From NCBI RefSeq assembly GCF_028475105.1, contig NZ_CP116936.1, positions 5,331,501 to 5,395,500 of the forward strand: a stretch of DNA of 64,000 bases, written 5' to 3'. Position numbers and translations under genes: made by a program. The stretch's first letter is position 1. Each line of letters starts with the position of its first letter. This document shows, piece by piece, positions 17,415-25,469 of the stretch. A model generated the notes under the pieces. It was not told the DNA's origin, made no database searches, and saw nothing but the letters and a program-made list of their open reading frames with translations. The stretch comes from Micromonospora sp. LH3U1 (GTDB taxonomy: Bacteria; Actinomycetota; Actinomycetes; Mycobacteriales; Micromonosporaceae).

Positions 17415-17644
17415 CGATGCCGGACGAGGTCATCGACTGCCGGGGGCAGCGCTGCCCGCTGCCCGTGATCGCGGCGGCGCGACGGATGCCCGAGGTGCCG
17501 GTCGGCACGGTGGTCCGGGTGCTGGCCGACGACCCGGCGGCGGCGGTCGACATTCCCGCCTGGTGCCGGATGCGCGGCCACGAGTACCTGGGTTCCGTCA
17601 ACGGCCCCGAAGGCCCCGCCCACGACGTCCGCCGCACCCACTAA
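17411..17644 (+). CDS. TusA-family sulfur carrier protein
   Basis: A 77-residue TusA/SirA-like sulfurtransferase. The CPxP motif is in CRGQRCPLPVI near residues 10-20, whose first motif Cys carries the persulfide. The segment VLADDPAAAVDIPAWCRMRG matches the family. It starts at GTG 17411 (overlap GTGA with the desulfurase) or ATG 17417. The pairing strongly suggests that it accepts sulfur from the upstream desulfurase; the end acceptor (tRNA thiolation, molybdenum cofactor or other) is unknown. Confidence 0.85.
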   Translation: MTMPDEVIDCRGQRCPLPVIAAARRMPEVPVGTVVRVLADDPAAAVDIPAWCRMRGHEYLGSVNGPEGPAHDVRRTH

Positions 17645-17687
17645 CCCCACCCCACCCCCACCACCCCCAACCCCCGCCTCACCCCGG

Positions 17688-17765
17688 CGTCGATCATGGA
17701 GTTGTGGTGGGGGACGAAAGTCGCAGAAGGCGACTATCCGGCCACCACTACTCCATGATCGACGC
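17688..17765. repeat. Dispersed palindromic element, copy 1 (GATCATGGAG class)
   Basis: Arms 17688-17710 and 17742-17765 pair over 16 bp, one mismatch and 7 bp more (outer arm GCGTCGATCATGGAG). The loop holds a second small hairpin, AGTCGC-5 nt-GCGACT. The left flank is C-rich. It lies between converging tusA and adenosine kinase genes and could also end transcription. Confidence 0.8.
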
Positions 17766-17777
17766 GGTGGGTGGGGA

Positions 17778-18758
17778 CTACGACGGGAGGAGGTGGGGGC
17801 GGATTTCGTCTGCCGCGGTGTCGCCGTAGGACTCGGCCAGCCGCTTGACGAACAGGTCGCGGCGGACGTCGTACTCCTGGGTCCCGACGGTTTCCAGGAC
17901 CAGCGTGGCCAGCAACGAGCCGACCTGGGCGGCCCGCTCCAGGTCGACCCCCCAGGAGAGCGCGGTGAAGAAGCCGGCCCGGAAGCCGTCGCCCACGCCG
18001 GTCGGGTCGACAGCCCGGATCTCCCGCGCGATCGGTACGTGGATCGGGTCGATGCCACGTCCGGCGATCTCCACACCGTGCTTGCCCAGCGTGGTGACCC
18101 GCACCTTCACAAGATCCAGCAGCTGGTCGTCGCTCAGCCCGGCCTTGCTCTGCAACAGCGACTTCTCGTAGTCGTTGGTCATCAGGAACTCGGCGCCTTC
18201 GATCAGCGCCACCACGTCCTCGCCGCCCATCCGGGCGAGCTGCTGGGACGGGTCGGCGGCGAACGCGTACCCACGGGTGCGGCACTCGGCCGAATGCCGC
18301 AGCATCGCCTCGGGGTCGTTGGCGCCGACGAGCACCAGGTCCAGTCCGCCGAGCCGGTCGGCGACCGGGGCGAGCTCGATGTTGCGCGCCTCGCTCATCG
18401 CACCGGCGTAGAACGACGCGATCTGGCACATGTCCGTGTCCGTGGTGCAGACGAACCGGGCGGTGTGCGCCACCTCGCTGATGTGTACCGACTCGCAGTC
18501 CACGCCGTGGCGCTCCAGCCAGGAGCGGTAGTCGGCGAAGTCCGCCCCGACCGCACCGAGCAGCACCGGGCGCAGCCCGAGCTGACCCATCCCGAAGGAG
18601 ATGTTCGCCGCCACGCCGCCGCGGCGGAGCACCAGGTCATCTACCAGAAAGGAGAGGGACACCTTGTGCAGTTGATCGGCGATGAGCTGGTCGGCGAAGC
18701 GTCCGGGGAAACTCATCAGGTGATCGGTGGCGATCGAGCCGGTGACGGCGATCTTCAT
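17778..18758 (-). CDS. PfkB-family carbohydrate kinase, probable adenosine kinase
   Basis: A 326-residue ribokinase-fold enzyme. The glycine motif RRGGVAANISFGMGQLG is near residue 45 and the catalytic DPTGVGDGFRAGF (anion hole and base Asp) near 250. Position next to ctaC and the IscA-like gene matches adoK (Rv2202c) in M. tuberculosis, an adenosine kinase of this fold; that functional assignment is by synteny and similarity. ATG 18758 is chosen because MKIAVTGSIATDHL is the usual N-terminus. Confidence 0.85.
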   Translation of the reverse strand: MKIAVTGSIATDHLMSFPGRFADQLIADQLHKVSLSFLVDDLVLRRGGVAANISFGMGQLGLRPVLLGAVGADFADYRSWLERHGVDCESVHISEVAHTARFVCTTDTDMCQIASFYAGAMSEARNIELAPVADRLGGLDLVLVGANDPEAMLRHSAECRTRGYAFAADPSQQLARMGGEDVVALIEGAEFLMTNDYEKSLLQSKAGLSDDQLLDLVKVRVTTLGKHGVEIAGRGIDPIHVPIAREIRAVDPTGVGDGFRAGFFTALSWGVDLERAAQVGSLLATLVLETVGTQEYDVRRDLFVKRLAESYGDTAADEIRPHLLPS

Positions 18759-18903
18759 GTCAACCCTCGGGGTCGGAGGCAGGGCGCGGTCAGCCTACCG
18801 GCCCGGCAACCCGACGGTCACCGCTCGGTCGGACAACGGCAATGAGCTCGCCACGGCCGCGCCGGGACCGCTCCCAACCGGCTCGACCCCCGACGGGTAC
18901 GAC

Positions 18904-18933
18904 GACGGGGCCGTCCCGAAGGACGGCCCCGTC
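18904..18933 (-). terminator. Terminator after the IscA-like gene
   Basis: A 13-bp perfect stem, GACGGGGCCGTCC with GGACGGCCCCGTC, closed by loop CGAA. Confidence 0.8.
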
Positions 18934-18956
18934 TCCGCTGACGCGTGGTGTGTGAC

Positions 18957-19325
18957 TCAGTTGAAGGAGTCACCGCAGGCGCAGGAGCTGCCCGCGTTGG
19001 GGTTGTCGATGGTGAAGCCCTGGGCGTCGATCCGGTCGGCGAAGTCGATCGTCGCGCCGGAAAGGTACGGGGCGCTCATCCGGTCGACGACGACCCCGAC
19101 ACCACCGAAGTCGGTGACGACATCACCGTCGAGCGAACGCTCGTCGAAGAAGAGCTGGTACCGCAGGCCGGAGCAGCCGCCCGGCTGCACGGCGACGCGG
19201 AGCCGCAGGTCGTCGCGGCCCTCCTGCTCGATCAGGGCCTTGACCTTCTGCGCCGCGACGTCGGTGAGGACGACGGAAGTAGGGGCCTGGGCCTCGGTCG
19301 ACTCGGTCTGCGCTGGCGTGGTCAC
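18957..19325 (-). CDS. A-type iron-sulfur carrier (HesB/IscA/ErpA family)
   Basis: A 122-residue Fe-S carrier/insertion protein. The three conserved cysteines are in GGCSGLRY near residue 53 and SSCACGDSF at the end. The first 20 residues are a variable Thr/Glu-rich extension. Start GTG 19325 has GGGAG upstream; the open frame extends further but the added residues are not conserved-looking. Same neighbourhood as Rv2204c. It probably delivers clusters to apo-enzymes such as LipA, NadA or the Rieske protein (inference). Confidence 0.92.
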   Translation of the reverse strand: MTTPAQTESTEAQAPTSVVLTDVAAQKVKALIEQEGRDDLRLRVAVQPGGCSGLRYQLFFDERSLDGDVVTDFGGVGVVVDRMSAPYLSGATIDFADRIDAQGFTIDNPNAGSSCACGDSFN

Positions 19326-19463
19326 GTGGAAGTCTCCCTGCGCGGTTTGGGTCCGGACGCACTGGCCAACGCCGCGCGCCGTCCAGTGATTCCCGATTGT
19401 GTTCCTCCGCCGATGGTACGCCGCCCCGGCCGGGCTCACCCGCGTGCCGTGACCCCCGCCGCA

Positions 19464-19492
19464 GGTCGGCCCGGTCGCGGGCGGGGCCGACC
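19464..19492 (-). terminator. Possible terminator after glycerate kinase
   Basis: A 9-bp stem, GGTCGGCCC with GGGCCGACC, and an 11-nt loop, 15 nt past the stop on the minus strand. Confidence 0.5.
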
Positions 19493-19507
19493 GGGCTGTC
19501 GACGTAC

Positions 19508-20646
19508 TCAGCGGCTCCACTGGCGGGCCAGCCGGGCGCCCAGCTCGCGTAAACCCTCCGCGGGCCGACTCATCGCGGCGTCGAGCCCGCCGCCCTCCTC
19601 ACCGCCGAAGTGCTCGACCAGGCTGTACGCGTCGGTCACCCCGGCCGAGGCGGCCTCCCGCCGGCCGGTGCTCACCTGCCCGGCCACCACCACGCAGGGG
19701 ACTCCCCGGTCGCGGGCGGCGCCGGCCACCCCGGCGACCACCTTGCCGCGCAGCGACTGGTGGTCGAACGACCCCTCACCGGTGATCACCAGGTCGGCGG
19801 TGTCCAGTGCGGCGTCCAGTCGGGTGGCCCGGGTGACGAGGCCGATCCCGGACTCGCAGCCGCCGCCCAGGGCGAGGATGGCCGCGCCGATGCCGCCGGC
19901 GGCCCCGCCTCCGGGGAGCGTGCCGAGCCCCGCCGGGCAGCCGGCCAGATCCCGTTCCAGCACCGCCGCGAAACGCTCCAGCGCGGCGTCGAGCAGCAGC
20001 ACGTCAGCCCGGTCGGCGCCCTTCTGCGGGCCGAACACGTTGCTCGCGCCGTGCAGGCCAAGCAGTGGGTTGTCCACGTCGGTGGCCGCGACGAGCCGGA
20101 CGCCACGCAGCCGGGGTGCGCCGTCCACCGCGTCGACCGCGGCGAGCGCCGCCCCGCCGTACGGCAGCGCGGCGCCCCCGAGTCGAGCGGGGTCACGCCC
20201 AGCGCGGCGAGCATTCCGGCTCCGGCGTCGTTGGTGCTGGAGCCGCCCAGCCCGATCACCACGGTGCGGGCACCGCTCTCCACAGCGGCGGCCACCAACA
20301 GGCCCAGCCCGTACGAGGTGGTGGTCTTCGGGTCGCGTTCGGTGGTGGAGAGCAGGTGCAGGCCGCACGCCTGCGCGCTCTCCAGGTAGGCGGTCGCGCC
20401 GTCGGCGGTGAGCAGGATCTCACCGGCCGCCGGCCGGCCCAGCGGGTCGACCGTCGACACCGGCACCCGCCGGCCGCCGAGGGCTTCGGCGAGCACCTCC
20501 ACGAAGCCCGGCCCACCGTCGGCGAGCGGCCGGATCAGCAGGTCGTCCCCATCGGTGACGGTGCGCCAGCCGGCGGCCACCGCGGCGGCCACCTCCGGTG
20601 CGGGCAGGGTGCCGGCGAACTTGTCCGGGCAGAGCAGCACGCGCAT
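19508..20646 (-). pseudogene. Glycerate kinase (GlxK family), frameshifted
   Basis: About 379 residues once repaired; phosphorylates glycerate. The N-terminal part (MRVLLCPDKFAGTLPAPEV, PLADGGPGFVEVL, IGLGGSSTNDAGAG) is in one frame and the rest (LLGLHGASNVFGPQKGAD, ITGEGSFDHQSLRGK, DAYSLVEHF) is in another. The switch falls at a run of five C on the plus strand (20175-20179); one more base restores LDSGGAALPYG and continuity. All family motifs are present, so the break may be a sequencing error. ATG 20646 is preferred over the upstream ATG. Same neighbourhood as Rv2205c. Confidence 0.85.
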
Positions 20647-20714
20647 GCGGAGCAGTGTGGCAGCCCACACCGATGGAAGCGGCGTCGCGCTCGCGCTGTG
20701 GGACCATGGGCTAC

Positions 20715-21917
20715 GTGACTTCGACCTGGGTGGAACCCTCCAACACGGCGACGGCTCTGCTGCTGCTCGGCCGGGGTAGCGACCCCGACACCGAGCGTGG
20801 CGTCGAGTGTCCGGGCGACCTGCCGGCGCCCAGCGATCCGGATCTCGTGGCCCGCGCCACCGCCGCCAAGGCCAAGCTGGGGAGCAAGGTCTTCGTGCTG
20901 GGGCACCACTACCAGCGCGACGAGGTCATCCAGTTCGCCGACGTGACCGGTGACTCGTTCAAGCTGGCCCGGGAGGCCGCGGCCCGTCCGGACGCGGAAT
21001 ACATCGTCTTCTGCGGCGTGCACTTCATGGCCGAGAGCGCCGACATCCTCACCACCGCCGCCCAGCGGGTGATCCTGCCCGACCTCGCGGCGGGCTGCTC
21101 GATGGCGGACATGGCGGTCCTGGGCCAGGTCGAGGCCGCGTGGGACACCCTGACCGAGCTGGGCATCGCCGGTGCGACCGTCCCGGTGACGTACATGAAC
21201 TCCTCGGCCGACATCAAGGGCTTCGTCGGCCGCAACGGCGGCGTGGTCTGCACCTCGTCCAACGCCAAGCGCGCCCTGGACTGGGCGTTCGAGCAGGGGT
21301 CGAAGGTGCTCTTCCTGCCCGACCAGCACCTGGGCCGCAACACGGCCGTGCTGGAGATGGGCCTGTCGCTGGACGACTGCGTGCTCTACGACCCGCACAA
21401 GCCCGGTGGCGGGCTCACACCGGAGCAGCTGCGCGACGCCAAGATGATCCTCTGGCGGGGGCACTGCTCGGTGCACGGCCGGTTCACGCTGGACAGCGTC
21501 AACGACGTACGCGAGCGGGTGCCCGGGGTGAACGTCCTGGTCCACCCGGAGTGCCGGCACGAGGTCGTCACCGCCTCCGACTACGTCGGCTCCACCGAAT
21601 ACATCATCAAGACGATCGAGGCGGCTCCCGCCGGCTCGGCGTGGGCACTCGGCACCGAGCTGAACCTGGTCCGCCGGCTCGCGCTGGCGCACCCGGACAA
21701 ACAGATCACGTTCTTGGACAAGGCCGTCTGCTACTGCTCGACGATGAACCGGATCGATCTGCCGCACCTGGTCTGGGCTCTTGAGGAGCTGGTCGCGGGC
21801 CGGGTCGCCAACCAGATCACGGTGGACGCCGACACCGCGCACCACGCCCGGGTAGCGCTGGATCAGATGCTCGCTCTGCCCGGCGCGGACACCCCACCGC
21901 CGGCGGCGGCGTCCTGA
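20715..21917 (+). CDS. nadA: Quinolinate synthase
   Basis: A 400-residue 4Fe-4S quinolinate synthase, condensing iminoaspartate and dihydroxyacetone phosphate for NAD synthesis. Typical segments: VFVLGHHYQRDEVIQFAD, FCGVHFMAESADILT, LPDLAAGCSMADM, PDQHLGRNTA and HPECRHEVV. Candidate cluster cysteines are in GCSMAD, HPECR and CYCSTMN. GTG 20715 (VTSTWVEPS) is taken as start; ATG 20706 is possible. A weak GACCAT hexamer ends 7 nt before GTG. Not followed by nadB or nadC here. Divergent from glycerate kinase. Confidence 0.95.
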   Translation: MTSTWVEPSNTATALLLLGRGSDPDTERGVECPGDLPAPSDPDLVARATAAKAKLGSKVFVLGHHYQRDEVIQFADVTGDSFKLAREAAARPDAEYIVFCGVHFMAESADILTTAAQRVILPDLAAGCSMADMAVLGQVEAAWDTLTELGIAGATVPVTYMNSSADIKGFVGRNGGVVCTSSNAKRALDWAFEQGSKVLFLPDQHLGRNTAVLEMGLSLDDCVLYDPHKPGGGLTPEQLRDAKMILWRGHCSVHGRFTLDSVNDVRERVPGVNVLVHPECRHEVVTASDYVGSTEYIIKTIEAAPAGSAWALGTELNLVRRLALAHPDKQITFLDKAVCYCSTMNRIDLPHLVWALEELVAGRVANQITVDADTAHHARVALDQMLALPGADTPPPAAAS

Positions 21918-22013
21918 TCACGATCTGTAGCGCTCTTGGTACGCAAAAGTGCCGGATCACCGATTAATGCCGCACACGCCGATGTGACCGAGTCCTTTTT
22001 CGTCACCGAGGGC

Positions 22014-22019
22014 TATGCT
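22014..22019 (+). promoter_or_regulatory. Candidate -10 of the MurA-like gene
   Basis: TATGCT in the 212-bp gap after nadA, 110 nt before the TTG start. The gap shows no gene and its centre is A/T-richer than the surroundings. Confidence 0.35.
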
Positions 22020-22129
22020 GCCGGAGCGACGACACACGCGGGCCGTTTCGATATGGCCGCATCCGGGGTAGCGAGAAGGTTCAGGCACCCCACCAACAAC
22101 ACGGCAGCACCGACGCGCTGGAGGTTGCG

Positions 22130-23485
22130 TTGACCGACGACGTCCTGGTCGTTCACGGAGGCACTCCGCTCGAAGGGCGGATCCGCGTGCGCGGCGCGAA
22201 GAACCTGGTATCGAAGGCGATGGTCGCTGCGCTTCTCGGCGACAGCCCGAGCCGGCTGTTCGACGTGCCGAAGATCCGCGACGTCGAGGTGGTCCGGGGT
22301 CTGCTCGGTCTGCACGGCGTCAAGGTCACCGACGGCGCCGAGGACGGCGAGCTCGTCTTCGACCCGGCGAACGTGGAGAGCGCGAGCACCGACCAGATCA
22401 ACGTGCACGCCGGTTCCAGCCGGATCCCGATCCTGTTCTGCGGCCCGCTGCTGCACCGGCTCGGGCACGCGTTCATCCCGGACCTGGGCGGCTGCCACAT
22501 CGGCCCGCGCCCGATCGACTTCCACCTTCAGGCGCTGCGAGAGTTCGGTGCCACGGTCGAGAAGCGGCCGGAGGGTCTGCACCTGTCCGCGCCGAACGGG
22601 CTGCACGGCACGAAGTTCGCCCTGCCGTACCCGAGCGTCGGCGCCACCGAGCAGGTGCTGCTGACCGCGGTGATGGCCGAGGGCGTCACCGAGCTGCGTA
22701 ACGCCGCGGTCGAGCCGGAGATCATCGACCTGATCTGCATCCTGCAGAAGATGGGCGCGATCATCAAGGTCCACACCGACCGGGTGATCGAGATCCAGGG
22801 CGTGCCGAAGCTGCACGGCTACACCCACCGGCCGATCCCGGACCGGATCGAGGCGGCGAGTTGGGCGGCCGCCGCGCTGGCCACCCGTGGCCACGTCGAG
22901 GTGCTGGGCGCGCAGCAGGCCGACATGATGACCTTCCTGAACGTCTTCCGCTCGGTCGGCGGCGAGTACGAGGTCACCGACGCGCGCGCGCCGAAGCTGG
23001 GCGACCCGGGCCAGGAGGGCGGCATCCGCTTCTGGCACCCGGGCGGTGAGCTGAACGCGGTGGCGCTGGAGACCGACGTGCACCCCGGCTTCATGACCGA
23101 CTGGCAGCAGCCGCTGGTCGTGGCGCTCACCCAGGCCCGCGGCCTGTCGATCGTCCACGAGACGGTCTACGAGCAGCGGCTGGGCTACACCGAGGCACTG
23201 AACTCGATGGGCGCCAACATCCAGGTCTACCGGGACTGCCTCGGCGGCACCCCGTGCCGCTTCGGCCGGCGCAACTTCAAGCACTCCGCGGTGATCGCCG
23301 GGCCGAGCAAGCTGCACGCCGCCGACCTGGTCATCCCGGACCTGCGGGCCGGGTTCAGCCACCTGATCGCGGCGCTCGCGGCCGAGGGCACCTCCCGGGT
23401 GTACGGCGTCGACCTGATCAACCGGGGCTACGAGGACTTCGAGGCGAAGCTCGCCGACCTGGGCGCGCACACCGAGCGTCCGTAA
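22130..23485 (+). CDS. UDP-N-acetylglucosamine 1-carboxyvinyltransferase paralogue (MurA-like)
   Basis: A 451-residue EPSP/MurA-fold transferase. Conserved features: Lys in RGAKNLVSKAM (PEP binding), the catalytic Cys in GGCHIGPRPIDFH near residue 125 (position of E. coli Cys115), and RAGFSHLIAALAAEGTS near the end. It first commits UDP-GlcNAc to peptidoglycan, if a true MurA. Length is about 30 residues over a standard MurA, suggesting the second actinobacterial type rather than the main MurA. It starts at TTG 22130 with GGAGG six nt upstream. A terminator follows. Confidence 0.87.
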   Translation: MTDDVLVVHGGTPLEGRIRVRGAKNLVSKAMVAALLGDSPSRLFDVPKIRDVEVVRGLLGLHGVKVTDGAEDGELVFDPANVESASTDQINVHAGSSRIPILFCGPLLHRLGHAFIPDLGGCHIGPRPIDFHLQALREFGATVEKRPEGLHLSAPNGLHGTKFALPYPSVGATEQVLLTAVMAEGVTELRNAAVEPEIIDLICILQKMGAIIKVHTDRVIEIQGVPKLHGYTHRPIPDRIEAASWAAAALATRGHVEVLGAQQADMMTFLNVFRSVGGEYEVTDARAPKLGDPGQEGGIRFWHPGGELNAVALETDVHPGFMTDWQQPLVVALTQARGLSIVHETVYEQRLGYTEALNSMGANIQVYRDCLGGTPCRFGRRNFKHSAVIAGPSKLHAADLVIPDLRAGFSHLIAALAAEGTSRVYGVDLINRGYEDFEAKLADLGAHTERP

Positions 23486-23613
23486 CCTCGATCGTCCTTC
23501 GTTCGCTGCGACAACTCCAGCTCGGCTGACGGCCATGATTCGGCCTCCGCGCCGCCAGGCGGCGCTCCGGACCGTAGGCCGGTCTGACGCCGCGCTGCGA
23601 CCTGTAGCGGTCG

Positions 23614-23641
23614 GCCCGGTGCACCGCGATGTGCACCGGGC
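23614..23641 (+). terminator. Terminator after MurA-like gene
   Basis: An 11-bp perfect stem, GCCCGGTGCAC with GTGCACCGGGC, around a 6-nt loop; it ends 13 nt before the -10 of the next gene. Confidence 0.65.
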
Positions 23642-23654
23642 GCGAACCGTTGGC

Positions 23655-23660
23655 TACCCT
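23655..23660 (+). promoter_or_regulatory. -10-like hexamer, leaderless start of DUF3043 gene
   Basis: TACCCT ends 6 nt before GTG 23667; no ribosome binding site between. Confidence 0.5.
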
Positions 23661-23666
23661 TGCCGC

Positions 23667-24260
23667 GTGCCGTCGCTCTTTCGCCGCAAGTCCACTGACC
23701 TCGTCGACGAGGCTGCCACCTCCGTGACCTCCGAGGAGGCCGCCGAGCGTTCCCGGGGCTACACCCCGGCCAAGGGTCGGGAGACGCCGAAGCGGCCCAC
23801 CGCCGGTCGCCGCCCGGCCGGCCCCAGCCGCCCCCTCACCAAGGAGGAGGAGCGGGAGCGTCGCCGCCAACTGCGCGCCGAGGCCGCGTCGGAGTTCCGC
23901 CGTGAGGGCGGTCCCCGCGACCGTGGCCCGGAGCGGCTGCTGGCCCGCAACGTGGTCGACTCCCGGCGTACCGTCGGCACCTGGTTCTTCGGCGGCGCGC
24001 TGATCGTGCTGATCGGGTCGAACGCGGCCATGCCGCCGGTGGTCCGGTTGATTTCCAACGTGCTCTGGGGCGCGCTGGCGCTGGGCGTGGTCATCGACTC
24101 GGTGCTGATCTGCCGCAAGATCAGCAAGCTGGTCCGGGAGCGCTTCCCGAAGTCGGACCAGCGGATGGGCTCGCTCTTCCTCTACGCGGTCATGCGGTCG
24201 ATCACCTTCCGGCGGATGCGCGCTCCGGCCCCTCAGGTCAAGCTCGGCGCGAAGGTCTGA
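23667..24260 (+). CDS. DUF3043 membrane protein
   Basis: A 197-residue protein. The first 100 residues are basic and charged (TKEEERERRRQLRAEAASEF), likely cytosolic and partly coiled-coil. Two membrane segments follow (WFFGGALIVLIGSNAAMP; ISNVLWGALALGVVIDSVLI), then a basic tail. Known in actinobacteria as DUF3043 and placed near the same neighbours as Rv2206. Function is unknown. The N-terminus VPSLFRRKSTD fits a leaderless GTG start. Confidence 0.85.
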   Translation: MPSLFRRKSTDLVDEAATSVTSEEAAERSRGYTPAKGRETPKRPTAGRRPAGPSRPLTKEEERERRRQLRAEAASEFRREGGPRDRGPERLLARNVVDSRRTVGTWFFGGALIVLIGSNAAMPPVVRLISNVLWGALALGVVIDSVLICRKISKLVRERFPKSDQRMGSLFLYAVMRSITFRRMRAPAPQVKLGAKV

Positions 24261-24300
24261 CCCGACTCGGCGCGAGGGTCCCCCACGCACTGACCAAGAT

Positions 24301-24424
24301 CCGCACAACATCAGGGATGATGCTGCCTCCAGCACGCCGGAGGGAGCAGTTTCCCCGGAGTTGTGCGGTTCTTGCTTGAGGCGATCGTGGCTGCTCCCGA
24401 GAGGGAAGCACCTCGGGAAGCACC
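24301..24424 (+). other. Structured intergenic region before the XRE-cupin gene
   Basis: CCGCACAAC (24301-24309) pairs with GTTGTGCGG (24360-24368) and encloses a second stem, GCTGCCTCC with GGAGGGAGC, separated by equal 12-nt strands. A direct repeat GGGAAGCACC follows at 24403-24412 and 24415-24424. It could be a terminator of DUF3043, a leader RNA, or both. No known RNA family recognised. Confidence 0.4.
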
Positions 24425-24457
24425 CGAGCGCCAGTTGTTCGTTGTACCGTACGAATG

Positions 24458-24486
24458 GTTCACCATGCTGAACAGCTGGTGCTGTT
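24458..24486. promoter_or_regulatory. Overlapping dyads before the XRE-cupin gene (possible autoregulatory operator)
   Basis: GTTCA-6-TGAAC (24458-24473) overlaps AACAG-6-CTGTT (24471-24486). Two dyads of identical arm length and spacing lie 36-64 nt before the regulator's start, as expected of an autoregulated helix-turn-helix gene. Confidence 0.4.
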
Positions 24487-24521
24487 CGTCAACCCGAACG
24501 CTGATCCGATGGAGCGATTGC

Positions 24522-25082
24522 ATGCCTCCGGAACCCGCTGCCCCGCTGGCCACCATCGCCGCCGCTCTGCGCCGGGAGCGCGAACGGGTCGGCATCTCGC
24601 TGACCGAGCTCGCCCGCCGGGCCGGGGTGGCCAAGTCCACCCTCTCGCAACTGGAGTCGGGCACCGGCAACCCGAGCGTGGAGACGATCTGGGCGCTCGG
24701 CAAGGCACTCGGCGTGCCGTTCAGCCGGCTGGTGGAGCCCGTCGACGACGGCGTACGGGTGATCCGGGCAGGAGACGGGTCTCACGTCCGCTCCGAGCAG
24801 GCCGACTTCACCGGCACGCTGCTCAGCGCCGGCTCGGCACACCTACGCCGGGACGTCTATCTGATCAAGCTGGAACCGGGCGCGATCCGAGCCACGGACG
24901 GGCACACCCCCCGCAGTATCGAGCACGTGGTGGTGGCCGCCGGCCGACTGCGCGTAGGTCCCGAGACGGCCCCGGTCGAACTCGACCCGGGCGACTACGC
25001 CACATTCCCCGGTGACGCCCCACACCGCTACGAGGCGCTCACTCACGGTACGTTCGCCGTCCTCATCATGGAGCACCCCTGA
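24522..25082 (+). CDS. XRE-family regulator with C-terminal cupin domain
   Basis: A 186-residue transcription regulator. The helix-turn-helix spans residues 18-65 (ISLTELARRAGVAKSTLSQL, NPSVETIWALGKALGVPFS). The C-terminal half is a small cupin (GHTPRSIEHVVVAAGRLRVG, DYATFPGDAPHRYEAL) that would sense a ligand. This class often controls transport or detoxification genes nearby. ATG 24522 has GGAG nine nt upstream; the frame is open to 24363 but that part overlaps putative operators. No target gene is evident next to it, as the large WG-repeat gene follows after 380 bp. Confidence 0.87.
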   Translation: MPPEPAAPLATIAAALRRERERVGISLTELARRAGVAKSTLSQLESGTGNPSVETIWALGKALGVPFSRLVEPVDDGVRVIRAGDGSHVRSEQADFTGTLLSAGSAHLRRDVYLIKLEPGAIRATDGHTPRSIEHVVVAAGRLRVGPETAPVELDPGDYATFPGDAPHRYEALTHGTFAVLIMEHP

Positions 25083-25325
25083 CCAGGGGCGGCGATCCCG
25101 CCCGAGTCGAGTCGTCGTCGACTGCGATATCGTCCGAGATGAGATTCGGTTATAGGGCCAAATGTCCGAAACCAATGGGATAACGTTTGCGCCGGTGGTC
25201 GGAGCCACAGTGGCGGTGAGCGAGCCCACGCCGTTACCCTCCATCCGCAGCCACGGCCTGCCGGAGCAGCAACCTGACCGGCACGCGAGGCCCCAGCGCG
25301 ACAATTTGCAACGAGGTGACAACGC
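25083..25325 (+). promoter_or_regulatory. A/T-richer control region before the WG-repeat locus
   Basis: No gene seen. It holds TATAGG (25151-25156), TAACGT (25181-25186) and GACAAT (near 25302), any of which could be a -10, and lies after the XRE-cupin gene. Confidence 0.3.
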
Positions 25326-25469
25326 GTGAGCGAGCGGACGCGAGCCGGCCACCGGAGCGTGGCAGGCGGCGACCGGACGCCCGGCGGTCACCCGGCTGCG
25401 GCTGCGGCTAGCTCACCTTCGGCGACAATCGGCCGCGCGGCCGGGTGTGGCGACGGGCTCGGCGGATGA
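25326..25469 (+). CDS. Possible 47-residue leader ORF coupled to the WG-repeat gene
   Basis: GTG 25326 lies six nt after GAGGTGA, a strong ribosome binding site that the next gene lacks. The frame (VSERTRAGHRSV...) is Gly/Ala-rich and stops at TGA 25467-25469, overlapping ATG 25466 as ATGA. Either a coupled small ORF, or the true N-terminus of the WG-repeat protein with one base lost. I cannot tell which. Confidence 0.4.
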   Translation: MSERTRAGHRSVAGGDRTPGGHPAAAAASSPSATIGRAAGCGDGLGG

